A stretch of 64,000 nt of DNA. It comes from Tetmemena sp. SeJ-2015. Lineage: Eukaryota > Ciliophora > Spirotrichea > Sporadotrichida > Oxytrichidae. The stretch lies in the NCBI GenBank assembly GCA_027382625.1, contig JAJKFJ010022369.1, forward strand, positions 1-64,000. The letters are read 5' to 3'. Of this stretch, positions 26,601 to 35,784 are shown one piece after another. A program made the translations under genes and the position numbers. The notes below the pieces were generated by a model. That model worked only from the letters and a program-made list of their open reading frames with translations. It was not told the origin of the DNA and searched no databases. The stretch's first letter is position 1. Every line of letters begins with the position of its first letter.

Positions 26601-28773
26601 CAACTAAAAATGCTGCAACAGTCAACATACTCTTTTTAAAACTGGATTGCTTGGTTGATGAAAATGTTAACGTCAAGTTCTTTGATATGATTATCAGATA
26701 TTATGAATGGAATAATATTTATAAAATCCAATATACTTTTTCTGTACATTAGAGCGGACATAAGTAAAAGGTATACTTAAATAATAAAGTGATGATCACT
26801 TAAAGATTACTAATATCAGAAAGCATTATTATGGAGTCTCAAAAGACTTAAATTAACATAAGCAAGAATTGATTTGAAATAGATTATCTTTTTAAATTTG
26901 TTTCTAGATGTAAGATACTTCTCTCTAAAGACAGTTATTGTTTCTCTATTACCATTTGGGATTATTACAATATGTGCTGCAGTTATAATCATGTTATGGG
27001 CGATAAAAAGATTTTCTTTTATGAAATTCAAAACATCCTTCATTGTCTGCTTTTAAGTTTTAGCATACCTAGCTCATCCATCGATTATTTTTCAATTGTC
27101 TTAGAATTTTAACTATTTAACAGTTGATGGCTAGGATAGGATATTCTAAGATCTTGAAATATCTAAAGGGAGCCAAGATCATGTTATAATATCCTAGAGT
27201 TTTGCATGGCCTGCATTTATACTGTGGGGGTTAATTTCTCCTTTGCTTGCTCTATTCTATTATCGAAACCCTGAGAACAAGAGCAAAAGAATTTCAAAAT
27301 CTCAGGCTATGAAGCTCAAATTTATCTATTCTGGCTATAAAAATTCCTTTAATCATACAGAATTTGCAAAGATGATTCTCAAAGCCGTTATGCTATTAGT
27401 TTTCATCATTTCAAGATCACTAGGGCTGGTTATTCAGAGTGCTATCTTTCTCACATTTTATCTCGTGTAAATAATCTCCCCTTACTTTTTAATAAATATT
27501 TTCTTTATAGAACACTTCAATGCCTGGTTTATTTCAAGCCTTTCTCGCATCCAGACTTCTAGAGATTAGAGTTATACTCTGTTGTGGTTCAAATTCTAAC
27601 AATCTATTTCGGACTGTATTTGCTAATAGACAAACCTGATGACTGGATATCCTCAAATAAAGACTAGGCAGACTAGAGTATTGCACTTTCTGATTTGGGT
27701 AGAAGTTTCTTCACAAATCTAACTCTCATTGTAAACTTTTCGTTCTTCGCTTTATGGCTCTTCTGCCTTTTGCTTTCTTTGAGGAGACAAGTCTTGCATA
27801 GATTCTCAAAGAATTACATTTTACTTTCTTAAGCAGTGAGAGGCAGACAGCTTTTGAAAGATTAGATAAACAAGATGTTGAAAGAAGAGGAAAATCAAAT
27901 TATATATTAACTTAAGTACTTGGCTATGACCTAGGATATCGAGAATCTTTGCTTAGATAAGAATTTTATAATAACTATAAATGATAAAATAACTTCTCAA
28001 TTCTTAACAAATATATATATATATGATCGAATAATTTAGCAATGAATTTATTTTAAATTATAAACTCTCCCTGTTCGAAAATGTAATTTAATCTATTATT
28101 ACTGATAAAAATAGTTTATATAAACATATGAAACATTAATTAATTCAGTTAAATAAGCTATTTAAAAAAGGCATAAAAAGATTTTAGCTATGGGTTTTAT
28201 CTTTATAAAAGCCTTAATTTAGTTGTCATATTAGTGTTATCATCCCCTCTAATATTATATCTTCTCAAATTACCTCTAGTTTTATGATACCTTAGAATTA
28301 AGAGTACATTCACTTGACAATTTAAAGCATTTAAAGCTCTTTAATATAATTAACTATGATCAATGCTATTTAGTTTTTTTTAAAAAATTATATTTTGAGT
28401 TTTTAACCTCCATTTCTTAAATAAATTTAATTAAATTAATAAATTAATTCTAATACTCGATAAATTTTCAACTATATTTCAAACTTGGAATTTGTATCTT
28501 AATCAAGAATCTATTTCCAAAGTCAAAACTTATCTCAGCAAAAGTAGCATCTTGAATTTCATCGACTCAAAATTAGAAAAGAAAGATGGAGAGAAACAGA
28601 AGAATAAAAAAATTAAAAATACTAAAGCCTCAATAAATCCTAAAGAGGAACTCAAAATTAGCAAGAAATATAAAATTAATCTAAAAATAAGGAAAAGCCC
28701 TCCCAACAGAAAAGAAGTTTCAAATAAGTGGTAGCCTCAAAATATAGAGGAAAGTGAAAATGACAAGAGTTGA
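11659..28773 (+). CDS. giant beta-helix (Pmp-like repeat) surface protein, heavily interrupted by IESs
   Basis: I read this as one locus. It starts near ATG 11659 and ends at TGA 28771-28773. About 18 coding blocks carry the same motif: an FxN or SxFxxN strand followed by GGA/GGV plus hydrophobic residues (for example YGGAIF, YGGVIY, KGGAIY). This is the parallel beta-helix repeat of polymorphic-membrane-type and ciliate cell-surface proteins. The blocks are separated by AT-rich DNA without coding character, up to about 1 kb long. After the repeats comes a Cys-rich module, then hydrophobic helices and a basic tail. It is probably a large extracellular adhesin-like protein anchored by several membrane passes. 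Exact joins were solved only for one IES; two or more paralogous genes in series cannot be excluded. Confidence 0.65.
12951..14314 (+). CDS. largest uninterrupted beta-helix block of the giant gene
   Basis: About 455 codons without TGA, with many internal TAA/TAG as Gln. It continues the frame of the preceding block (11659 to about 12640) across about 300 bp of AT-rich DNA, where TTA can serve as a short pointer. The repeat is Asn/Ser-rich with alternating hydrophobic strands. It ends exactly at the left copy of a 12-bp pointer. Confidence 0.75.
14303..14664. other. IES, 12-bp pointer TTTGTTGATAGT
   Basis: Perfect 12-base copies lie at 14303-14314 and 14653-14664. Removing 350 bp joins GTT GAT AGT to TCA TTT TAC in frame. 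The interior is AT-rich and non-coding. Confidence 0.9.
14665..15275 (+). CDS. beta-helix blocks of the giant gene
   Basis: Contains the AYGGATIDLDD repeat at about 14914 and further strands to about 15270. Between about 14830 and 14860 the frame shifts by one base near a run of T, so a tiny IES or an indel is present there. Cys residues occur in pairs, unusual for the rest of the repeat region. Confidence 0.6.
15430..19730 (+). CDS. short beta-helix blocks scattered in AT-rich DNA
   Basis: Recognisable repeat blocks lie at about 15430-15530 (SYGGAIFIKQ), 15735-15900 (ISGGAIFLQ), 16640-16865 (two repeats, MIGGVLHY and LYGGVIYLF), 18290-18375 (NGGIIYF) and 19665-19725 (YGGVIW). The intervening sequence is AT-rich and broken by stops in all frames. 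Each block is about one to three coils of the helix. This fits MDSs separated by long IESs; the pointers were not resolved. Confidence 0.55.
19850..21600. other. mixed region with less AT-rich islands
   Basis: Islands at about 19900-20250, 20890-21070 and 21300-21560 have higher GC than the IESs around them, yet do not read cleanly as plus-strand beta-helix. One repeat block (LYGGVLFG) sits at about 20440-20530. On the minus strand, 20880-20995 is open and contains FGGAS, so an inverted MDS is possible. Confidence 0.35.
21720..24555 (+). CDS. beta-helix blocks of the giant gene, second group
   Basis: Blocks at about 21720-22120 (DGGVFY), 22550-22690 (KGGAIF), 23130-23250 (GGGAFYF), 23570-23740 and 23930-24555 (YGGAMQFW, KGGAVYF, QGGAIYV, YGGAIYS, AGGILFW). 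The last is the densest run of repeats in the gene. Separators are AT-rich. Confidence 0.6.
22725..22744 (+). repeat. AAAG microsatellite, 5 units
   Basis: Five perfect AAAG units in non-coding AT-rich DNA of the giant beta-helix locus. Confidence 0.9.
24564..24862. mobile_element. MITE-like element with about 24-bp terminal inverted repeats
   Basis: The left end, 24564-24587, and the right end, 24839-24862, are inverted repeats of each other with a single mismatch (core CCGTTCAGCCCC against AGGGCTGAACGG). The 299-bp element is richer in GC than the flanking DNA and has no long reading frame. It lies between two beta-helix coding blocks, inside DNA that must be eliminated. Size, inverted ends and lack of coding fit a non-autonomous DNA transposon that arrived inside an IES. 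A clear target duplication was not resolved. Confidence 0.75.
25462..26290 (+). CDS. Cys-rich module and first membrane helix of the giant protein
   Basis: An unbroken frame encodes the end of the beta-helix, then pairs of Cys in the pattern CITCKAQTY, CSKCPDQATC, CPFKGAC, LCSEGYQGILCAGCSKGY and GCVKCP. A hydrophobic helix, IIIEIAYLVSWIAVAVYLIF, follows. This Cys module just before a membrane region is typical of large ciliate surface proteins with EGF/furin-like juxtamembrane modules. Confidence 0.75.
26560..28773 (+). CDS. membrane helices and basic tail of the giant protein
   Basis: Hydrophobic blocks occur at about 26920-27060, 27140-27475 and 27480-27965, each compatible with one or two membrane passes (for example MLLVFIISRSLGLVIQ). 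They are interrupted by AT-rich IES-like DNA at about 26760-26890 and 27965-28480. The final block, 28480-28773, encodes a Lys-rich tail and ends in TGA. The membrane segment belongs to the preceding Cys-rich module by position and family layout. Confidence 0.6.
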
Positions 28774-29167
28774 AAGTTATCGCAATAAATAGGTTTTTAG
28801 AAATAAGAAGAAATTAATTCTAAAAAATATCTTTTAAATCTAAAATACATAAATTAATAGAAAGGATTTTTAAAAAATCTATAAAAATTGATACTTTTAA
28901 CTATGAATCTATTAAAATATTATATAAAAATTAGATTTAAATTAATAAAAATGTGAGAGAAATTAGATAGATATTCTTATTAAATACTGTAAATCTCAGA
29001 AACTAAATTATACTAAGAAGCGATTATATTTCGAAGAGTATTTTAGCTTTTATTTGAGACACATAAATATAATAAATGACCTATTTAAATAAAGAATAAA
29101 TAATTCAAATTTATATTTTGCCCTTCCTTTTTAATTTTTTTTGCTTTAAAACTTTCCAATATCTATC
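28774..29167. other. AT-rich gap
   Basis: AT-rich DNA between the giant gene and the scrambled carrier. No coding signal on either strand. Confidence 0.6.
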
Positions 29168-29772
29168 CTCAACATAAAACTATGTCTTACCGAGAAGAAA
29201 TGAGCAGTATTTATAGAAATGATGGTATGAGAGGTTTCACGAGAGGCTATTCAGGCATGTTCTTCCGAGACGCCCCTGGCTTCGGTCTTTACTTTTGTCT
29301 CTTTGAGGCTTTCAAAAATATCTCAGGGGTCACTCCAAGTTTAGCTTACTAATCTCAATCTATAAATAATAACACAGAACATGATGCCACTTCTAGATTT
29401 AACCTATAATTAATATCTTAGCTTTTCATCCAAATTTAAAGATAGTTTTCGAGTGCGGTGAAGAAATTCTTCAGCGGAGGAATAGCAGGTTTGATCACGT
29501 GGGTTGTTGTTTATCCCATGGATACAGTAAAAGTAAAACTCTAGACGCACAAAGGCCCAGACTTTCTCAAATTTAGGAGAGTCTTCTTTGATACAATATT
29601 CAGAGGACCTAGTGGCTTCTTACGCCTCTAAAAATGTATTAAACTAATTATTTATATAATCTACAGAGGAATACACATTCAGATGATAAGAGCGTTCCCT
29701 ACAAGTGCAACTAGCTTACTCGTCTTTGAGGCAGTGAGAGACTCTCTGCTCCAAAGTAATCTAAGGGAGTGA
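29168..29772 (+). CDS. mitochondrial carrier (SLC25), 3' half of a scrambled gene
   Basis: Coding from the pointer at 29168-29179 to TGA 29770-29772, with one 33-bp IES. It encodes the end of repeat 2 (GFTRGYSGMFFRDAPGFGLY) and all of repeat 3: signature PMDTVKVKLQ, then LYRGIHIQMIRAFPTSA and a closing FEAVRDSL. These are the PxD/ExxK/RxR and G-rich motifs of inner-membrane solute carriers. Alone it would be half a carrier. The missing first half is on the opposite strand at 29925-30570. Substrate not predictable; the charged signature and C-terminus recall the carnitine/ornithine group, but this is a guess. Confidence 0.9.
29627..29663. other. IES, pointer TCTA
   Basis: TCTA copies lie at 29627-29630 and 29660-29663. 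Removing 33 bp produces CTC TAC AGA GGA, i.e. the conserved L-Y-R-G of carrier repeat 3. The segment lacks a usable donor in this phase. Confidence 0.85.
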
Positions 29773-29924
29773 CCGGATTGCTCAGAAGTGTATTAAATAC
29801 AAGTTAATATTTATTCCTACCAAATCATAACGTCATTAATTGTCAGCTTAGATATTTCGTGTGAATAACATTAATCTATAAACTTTACCCTAAAAATTGC
29901 TCTCTATCATTAAAAGAGAAGTAC
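29773..29924. other. DNA between two inverted MDSs
   Basis: About 150 bp separating the plus-strand and minus-strand halves of the carrier. No coding character. It must be lost when the gene is assembled. Confidence 0.7.
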
Positions 29925-30570
29925 TTTTATGTTGAGTCATTTGCGCTCTTGTCTTCAGCAAGTCAAAGAAGAAAGCAATGTTTGTGTAGCAACTAAAATA
30001 AAAAGTCATTAGAGGTTTAAAAAAACTTACAGTCCAGCGAAAAAGCCTGAGAGGTAATTCTTTGCATGAGCATTCATTTAGATTGGTTCGAGCCATCTCT
30101 TAGAAAATCCTTATGATGCGAACAACCTATAAAATTATGAGTCAGGTAATACTATATGCTTACACAGCTGAGATAGGCGCTCTGCCAACGACAGGGGATA
30201 GAACTCCTTTCCAGAATCCCAATATCTATACAAATGTCGGTAATCAAGTAAGTGCTGAATAATTTTACAGATTAGAAACAAGTTTCAAAGTTTATCCTAT
30301 TAAGAGGAAAGCAGTGAAAAAAAGGCCTCACTACATTATGGGCGTAATTATACTTACTCCTTCATTCATGTAAATTTCTTTTACAACCTGATGAACCTTC
30401 ACGTTTTCTCTTCTCTTGGATAGCTATATTCTGACTTTGACTGTGTCAAGTGGATAAGAAACAATGTTAGAGATTATTCCTGCAGTGATCCCTGAAATGA
30501 ATAACAACTTATATTTAAATGATGTCAATTTGAGGTTTGGTTAAATGTATTTTTGCTTTTCTCTGTCCAT
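29925..30570 (-). CDS. mitochondrial carrier (SLC25), 5' half of a scrambled gene
   Basis: ATG at 30570. Exons 30570-30358, 30225-30164, 30126-30031 and 29992-29925 are separated by GT-AG introns. Repeat 1 has signature PLDTVKVRIQ and ends GFWKGVLSPVVGRAPISAV. Repeat 2 begins NYLSGFFAG and reaches FDLLKTRAQM, then the frame enters the pointer at 29936-29925. Joined through the pointer to the plus-strand half it gives 999 nt, 332 residues, the usual size for the family, with three complete repeats. The second signature has FFFDLLKTR, with Phe in place of the usual Pro. Confidence 0.9.
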
Positions 30571-30859
30571 CTCTTTGCTACTGCATTATAGATCCTTCGT
30601 TTTCTAAGCCTAGCTGAATGGTTTAATTAGAATTGAGACATTATTGGTTGTAAAAAAGTAGTTTGTAAAATGTTTTCTTACTATCTTTTAAGAACCCTCA
30701 CTCCTAACTAAAAGTATGATATAAATTATGACTAAAAAGGCATAATTAATTTAAACTTCTTCCGTAATGGATGCAGAGGACGCTGACTTTTAAATTATTG
30801 CCATAGATTTAATTATTACAAAAATATTTATCAAATTAAAATTGCACTCACTTATAAGT
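30571..30859. other. AT-rich gap
   Basis: Non-coding AT-rich DNA upstream of the carrier start and downstream of the next minus-strand fragment. Confidence 0.5.
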
Positions 30860-31300
30860 TCATTAAACCTAATTCTACATTTTAAAACTCACTCTATCAT
30901 CCCAATCATTTCCCATTCTTGCGATAGTAAGCTAATATATAAGCTGTTCGGCTGGAATTTGCTTCAGGCAAATCGCTTCTAGCTTGGACTTGGGCGTCTT
31001 CACATTTATACCATTATTGCTCAGTCTAGTTTAGCACATCAGTCCAATAGTGGCCAGTCGCTTAATCGCCACTGTTATATACACTTAATAAAGGAATTTA
31101 TTCTGTGATGCAAAATAGAATAGAGCTTGTAGCTCGACGCAAACTATTTGGAAGGATGAGATGATGTCTTGCAATTTATAGTAAGATCGAAGCGATCGAT
31201 TGGAAAAGTAATCGGTAAAGTTGACTTGTTTAGATGAGGTTTGAATCTCTAAAAATGTATCAAAAGTATTATAGGAAACCTCCAAATCTAAGAATATCAA
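30860..31300 (-). CDS. C-terminal fragment of an unknown protein
   Basis: Minus-strand frame open from about 31300 to TGA 30862-30860, about 145 codons. Composition is protein-like and ends with EQLIYQLTIARMGNDWDDRV and a few more residues. It includes a higher-GC stretch at 30950-31080. No ATG is seen, and upstream it runs into AT-rich DNA just before the HMG-box gene ends, so the N-terminus is missing. Family not recognised. Confidence 0.5.
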
Positions 31301-31370
31301 ATGATAATAAATTCTGATAAATAATATTTAAGGGAAAATTGGAAGAGTAATAATATTTAAGTTCAATAAA

Positions 31371-33146
31371 TCACTGGTTAAGCATTTAGTATTCCATTTG
31401 CATGGGATAATTTCCTCCGTGATTTGTAACGGGGCTGCCCAGAGATCCATCTGTTGAGGCGGTGGCACAGTTTTCATTACTGCTGTGACTAAGTGACCCC
31501 ACCCCCTTGTCTAAAGCTTTGCACTCTGCTATACCATTATTTTTCTCAAAATTTAACCTGTCTGCAAGCAGCTTAAATTGATTTTTCTGATCTTCTGTGA
31601 GGCTCTTCCAGTCATTAGCAGACCTAGTGAGCACCTCATTCTGGGCAATCTTGGGGTTTTCTTTCTGATAATGCAATCTCATCTGCTTTGTAAATACCAT
31701 GAAAGATGTAACACCACCCTTCCTCTCTTTCTTCTGTTTGCCCTTCTTTACTTACTAGGGCTCGCCCTAAGAGCCACTCTTTACTTTTTGAGGAGCTAGT
31801 TACTGAGGATTAGAGTATTGCTAGTTTTGCATTTGAATAGCTTCATTCTGATGGCGAACTTTATCTTGTGCTGCTAGTTGAATATAAGGAGCCTTCTATT
31901 CGTCAGTCATCGCATTCCAGATTTCTGAAGCCTTTTTCATCACCTTAGGCTATTCCATACCTGGGTTATCTGCCTTGATTTGAGAGATATTCTTTGACAC
32001 AAAAGCAATGTATGAGGTCATGGATTTCTTAGGCTTAAGAGGTTTATCTGGCTTAGCTTGTTTCTTCCCCTAGACTTCTTCTTATTACTAGGCCTTTGCA
32101 GCTTCTTATTATTTCTTACCCTTGCCGGTTGCTTAAGTAGAAGTCGAAGCCTAATTTTACTGCTGAAATTATTAAAGCTACTTCTAATTAGCTGCCAACA
32201 ACTATTAGTGCTGCTGTTACTGCTACAAAAGCTGCTGATATTGCATAATCTGTTGACCAAAGAGCTAAGGATTCAATTAGCCTTAAGGAAGTAATCCACC
32301 TCCCATTAGGTTTGGTAATGATTGCTGCTGTTACTAAGCTTCTGCTGACTTCTTTCCCTTGCCCTTTCCTTTTACTTTCTTTTCGCTGCCATTTGAAGCT
32401 TAATTCTGTAATTATTGAGCAAGAAGTTGCTGCTACTACTGTTGCTACTGAAGAAGATTGGCTTGAAGCTAATTAGGTTGTTGCAATCCTCCCAGCATGC
32501 CCAGTCCTCCTAATAAAGATGCAGTGTTTTGACCGCCAAGACCCAGCTACCCCAGCAAACTTTAAGCAAGGGCTGGATTTTACTAAGCCAATAATTGTTG
32601 TTGAAACTGCTACTGAGCAAGAGCAAGCTGAGGATTCATGAGTAGATTCATCATAAGTTATTGAGGGTTGCTTTGCTACAAGTTTTGTAAAGCAGTTGCG
32701 GCATTTTAAACCTGTTGCTGCTATTACTATTAGGCTTGGGTTGCATTTTGAGCATGAGATTGATTGAGACTCTAAGGATTAAGACCTGAAGCCATTTACT
32801 GGAGTGCTTGAAGTTGAGTAGCTTATAGCAATGGATTTTAAACAGCTTGAAGAGCATTTGCACTTCCATTCGCCAGCTACTACTATTGCTGATTGCCTTG
32901 AATGGGAGCCAGATTTTGTTGCTACTGTTAAAGAGCTAGCAAATTTTGGATATGTTGAAGTTGCTATTAATTCTAGCCCTGCATCTAAAGAGTATTAGCC
33001 TACTGCTACTACTACTGCTATAGTTATTGTTGCTGTTGTTGCTATTGCTATTACTGATTTTGGTTATTCTGTTGAGCTGCATTGGCCATAGCCATCAGCT
33101 ACTAGTTGGGTTGTAATTGCTGTTGTAAAGTTTGTTGCGAAAACAT
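31371..33146 (-). CDS. Gln-rich double HMG-box protein, 591 aa, uninterrupted
   Basis: ATG at 33146, TGA at 31373-31371. I checked every TCA on the plus strand and none gives an in-frame TGA, so this is a single 1776-nt frame with no intron or IES. The first 350 residues are almost all Gln with Asn, Leu and Ala, encoded largely by TAA/TAG. Two HMG boxes follow at about residues 370-440 (KKSMTSYIAFVSKN, EIWNAMTDEQKAPY) and 475-545 (TSFMVFTKQMRLHY, NDWKSLTEDQKNQF). HMG boxes bend DNA; a poly-Gln N-terminus suggests a chromatin or transcription role. A paralogue-like gene lies at 35785-38070. Confidence 0.85.
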
Positions 33147-33509
33147 TTGCGGAATGAACTTGGTGATAAGGTTTCAAAAGTCTTTTAAGTTTTGTGTTTT
33201 AATTAATTTCTTAAACTGAAAATCCTTATAAGATTCTCCTTAAAAGAGCAATAACTCACTAAAATCTAAGAATTATCCTTAAAAGGAATATTCAAATCCA
33301 TTTTTCAAAGAAATTCTATTTGATTGCATTAATTTGGCCATATGAAGTCTCTATTATGCGAAAGAAGTCTTTTAAATGGCTTTTAATCTTTGATTTTAAT
33401 TAACTTTATTAGTATTTCAAATTATGTATTGAGAGTTACATTGATTAAATACTATCTTAGAAACAATAAGTAGAGAATAAAATTCTTTTATGAAATCTTT
33501 ATTTAAATC
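33147..33509. other. AT-rich gap
   Basis: AT-rich, no coding character. Separates the first HMG-box gene from the last readable part of the protease-like gene. Confidence 0.5.
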
Positions 33510-35524
33510 TAAGAAGAGACTTCATGGGGTCCTTCGTAAATGTAGTTTCCACAGCCCACATTAGGACATTTTCTATTCTCTGTTTTCTTTTTAAACATTT
33601 GTTGCATGAGGTCGTACAGGTACTCTTCCTCTCCTGGTGCAGCTATCTTGACACCTCCACTTTTTGAATAAGCCCCTTTTGGCCCTCCTTAAGCCTTTAC
33701 TTATTCATAAGTTTTCTATAAAGAAAGCAGAATTTAAGAAAAGAAAAGATCATATATAAAAATAATACTATCTAATTCAGAGAAAAAACATGGAATAAGA
33801 CTAAATAAATTCCTTTATTTGTAAAAATACTTATTTGTTTTAAAAGTTAAAATGAATAATTTATGGTTAAGTTCCTGATTTGTTGGGGATGATAGGGTCC
33901 TGGGTATCGTTTGGCAAGTCGAGTGTTATATCATTGAAGCAATAAAATACATCCCTCTCGAGTGTGCAGCTGAGGCACTTAGTCCTATTATGGACCTGCC
34001 CTGTAAACAATTCAGTGACGATCGAGTCTTCTTTCTTCTTCGTGAAGGCCCAGTATTCATCAGCCTAAACCACCACACCAATTAAACAATTAGCAACACT
34101 TACAATATACTCTAGATTGGTGAGCATGGTCCTTGGAATCTCCAGGAAGTTTTAGTCAGGCACCCTGATCCTCACCCTGTTAAGTTCTTCATGCAAACAC
34201 TCTATTAAAAATCTTAGGATGTCTGCTGGGTCACTCTGTGGGATGCCCACATCCTCCCTTATCCTTCCAAATAAGTCTCCATATTGAAATTGAGGTGCGT
34301 ATTTGTCTATAAAGGAAATTAGGTTCACTCAGATTAAATTACAGATGGCTGCGAGCAAGTCAAAGGGAGTTATAACCGTCTGTTAGTTTTTGTGCAGTAC
34401 GAGTAACTTCACATAAGGAAGTAGCATCCTCCCCTTGTATCTTGAGCGCTCCTCATTTAAATCCTGCTTGTAGTGGTCATTCAAGAAATGATGAGTGAGA
34501 GGATAGGTTGCAAAAAGTAACTGCAAGACAGCGTTCCTAAAATGGAATAATGTTAGCACTGTATTTACAAATTATCATTGCCGTTGAAGTTTCTCAATGG
34601 AGCTATGAGTTGACCCTTACTGTAGTCTATTGCTCCTTTGAAAATGCTTTTGTCTCTTCCTGGCTCATCTAACTCTAGCATCTTCCTAACTTGCAAATCC
34701 TCAGAGAGCTTCCACACTTTGATTCCATAGTTAAATGTGAAATTTAAGTATGTCATTTCAGTTGAACTCGTCATGATTCTTGTTGTATCGGTAATCCTTG
34801 GGGTCATAAGTCTAATCCCAATAAATTTGAGACCCAACCTAATGATGGTTCGCATACGGCCCCTAGAAATACTTTTCTGTAGGTTTAATTGCAGCTTGGT
34901 CTAGTTGTTTAATTACTAGAGGTTGCTCACTTTGCCTGACTCCATTAAATCGGTTGTTTTGTTCTCTCCTCATCTATTTAATTAATAAATCTAAGGTGAA
35001 TAGAAGTTAGGATTGAATAGGTAGGGGTCTTTGTCTTTTCGAAGGACGTTGGTCGCTGTCTAAAATATTCAATAATTTATCTATATTTGCAGTATATGTG
35101 AATCTAGTTGTTGGAATGGTACCTTTGGAAATAATCCATGGGCAGCATGCTCATACTTCCACTTGTTTTCAGAGTAGAAGCAGGGTCTCTCAAACTTCGA
35201 TCAACTCATAAATATATGCTTGATTTTTAATAGCTGAGCAAATCGATCATAGAGTTTTTCATCGGCGTCATTTTTAGTGGACCTGAACTCATAGCCCACT
35301 TTAGGTTTGAGCATTCTCTAAATCAACAGTGGATCGAGATGTGGATGACGTTCATACTTAACTATTTGCTTCAAGCCTTAGCTGGCCTACAAGAAAGTAT
35401 TGAAGGGATAAGGAGACAGCTCCTCCTACTATTGGTTTGTAGACTGCATAGATTCTAAGGGAGTTTCTCTACTGAATGTTAACGAGGAGGCACTCCGACC
35501 TAATGAGCCTTGAGTAAAAGACAT
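33510..35524 (-). CDS. ubiquitin-specific-protease-like protein, incomplete
   Basis: ATG at 35524. The middle of the protein matches the catalytic domain of USP4/15-type deubiquitinases: LTHHFLNDHYKQDLNEE, then YAPQF, then DILRFLIECLHEELNRV, then DSIVTELFTGQ, TKCLSCTLERD and FNDITLDLP. A later block has KCPNVGCGNYI. The His-box half of the domain is not found before coding character ends at about 33510, so it must be elsewhere. The Cys box reads NFNGNDNLNAVLQLL with no Cys where GNTC is expected, across an apparent 31-nt intron. Introns and at least one short IES (AAG repeat at 35195-35197 and 35219-35221) interrupt the gene. It may be a catalytically dead homologue. Confidence 0.7.
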
Positions 35525-35784
35525 TATTCAAAATACTAAGCCTAATTTAAAGTAGTGAAATATATTGAGATTATTTCAGTGATATTAGAATTTAATAAAT
35601 TAATAAATCAGCCTCTTGAGCTTTTAAAAATAGATTAATATTTTAATTCATATAATCAGTTCTCAAAAGCCAAAAAAGGATTGCACACTGTCCACTGGCT
35701 TAGAATTAAAGTCTCTTCTTTCTCTTTCTAGCCTTTATCGTTGCTCCTATTCTTATTGTTTCCTCTTTATTTCTTTAATCTCCA

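Noticed and set aside
33510..35524. PAN2 deadenylase subunit
   Set aside because: A dead UCH-like domain and an LDPLLIQRM stretch suggested it, but the run from LTHHFLNDHYKQDLNEE through HEELNRV to the CLSC and DITLDLP blocks follows USP4/15-type proteases much better, and no WD40 or exonuclease part is present.
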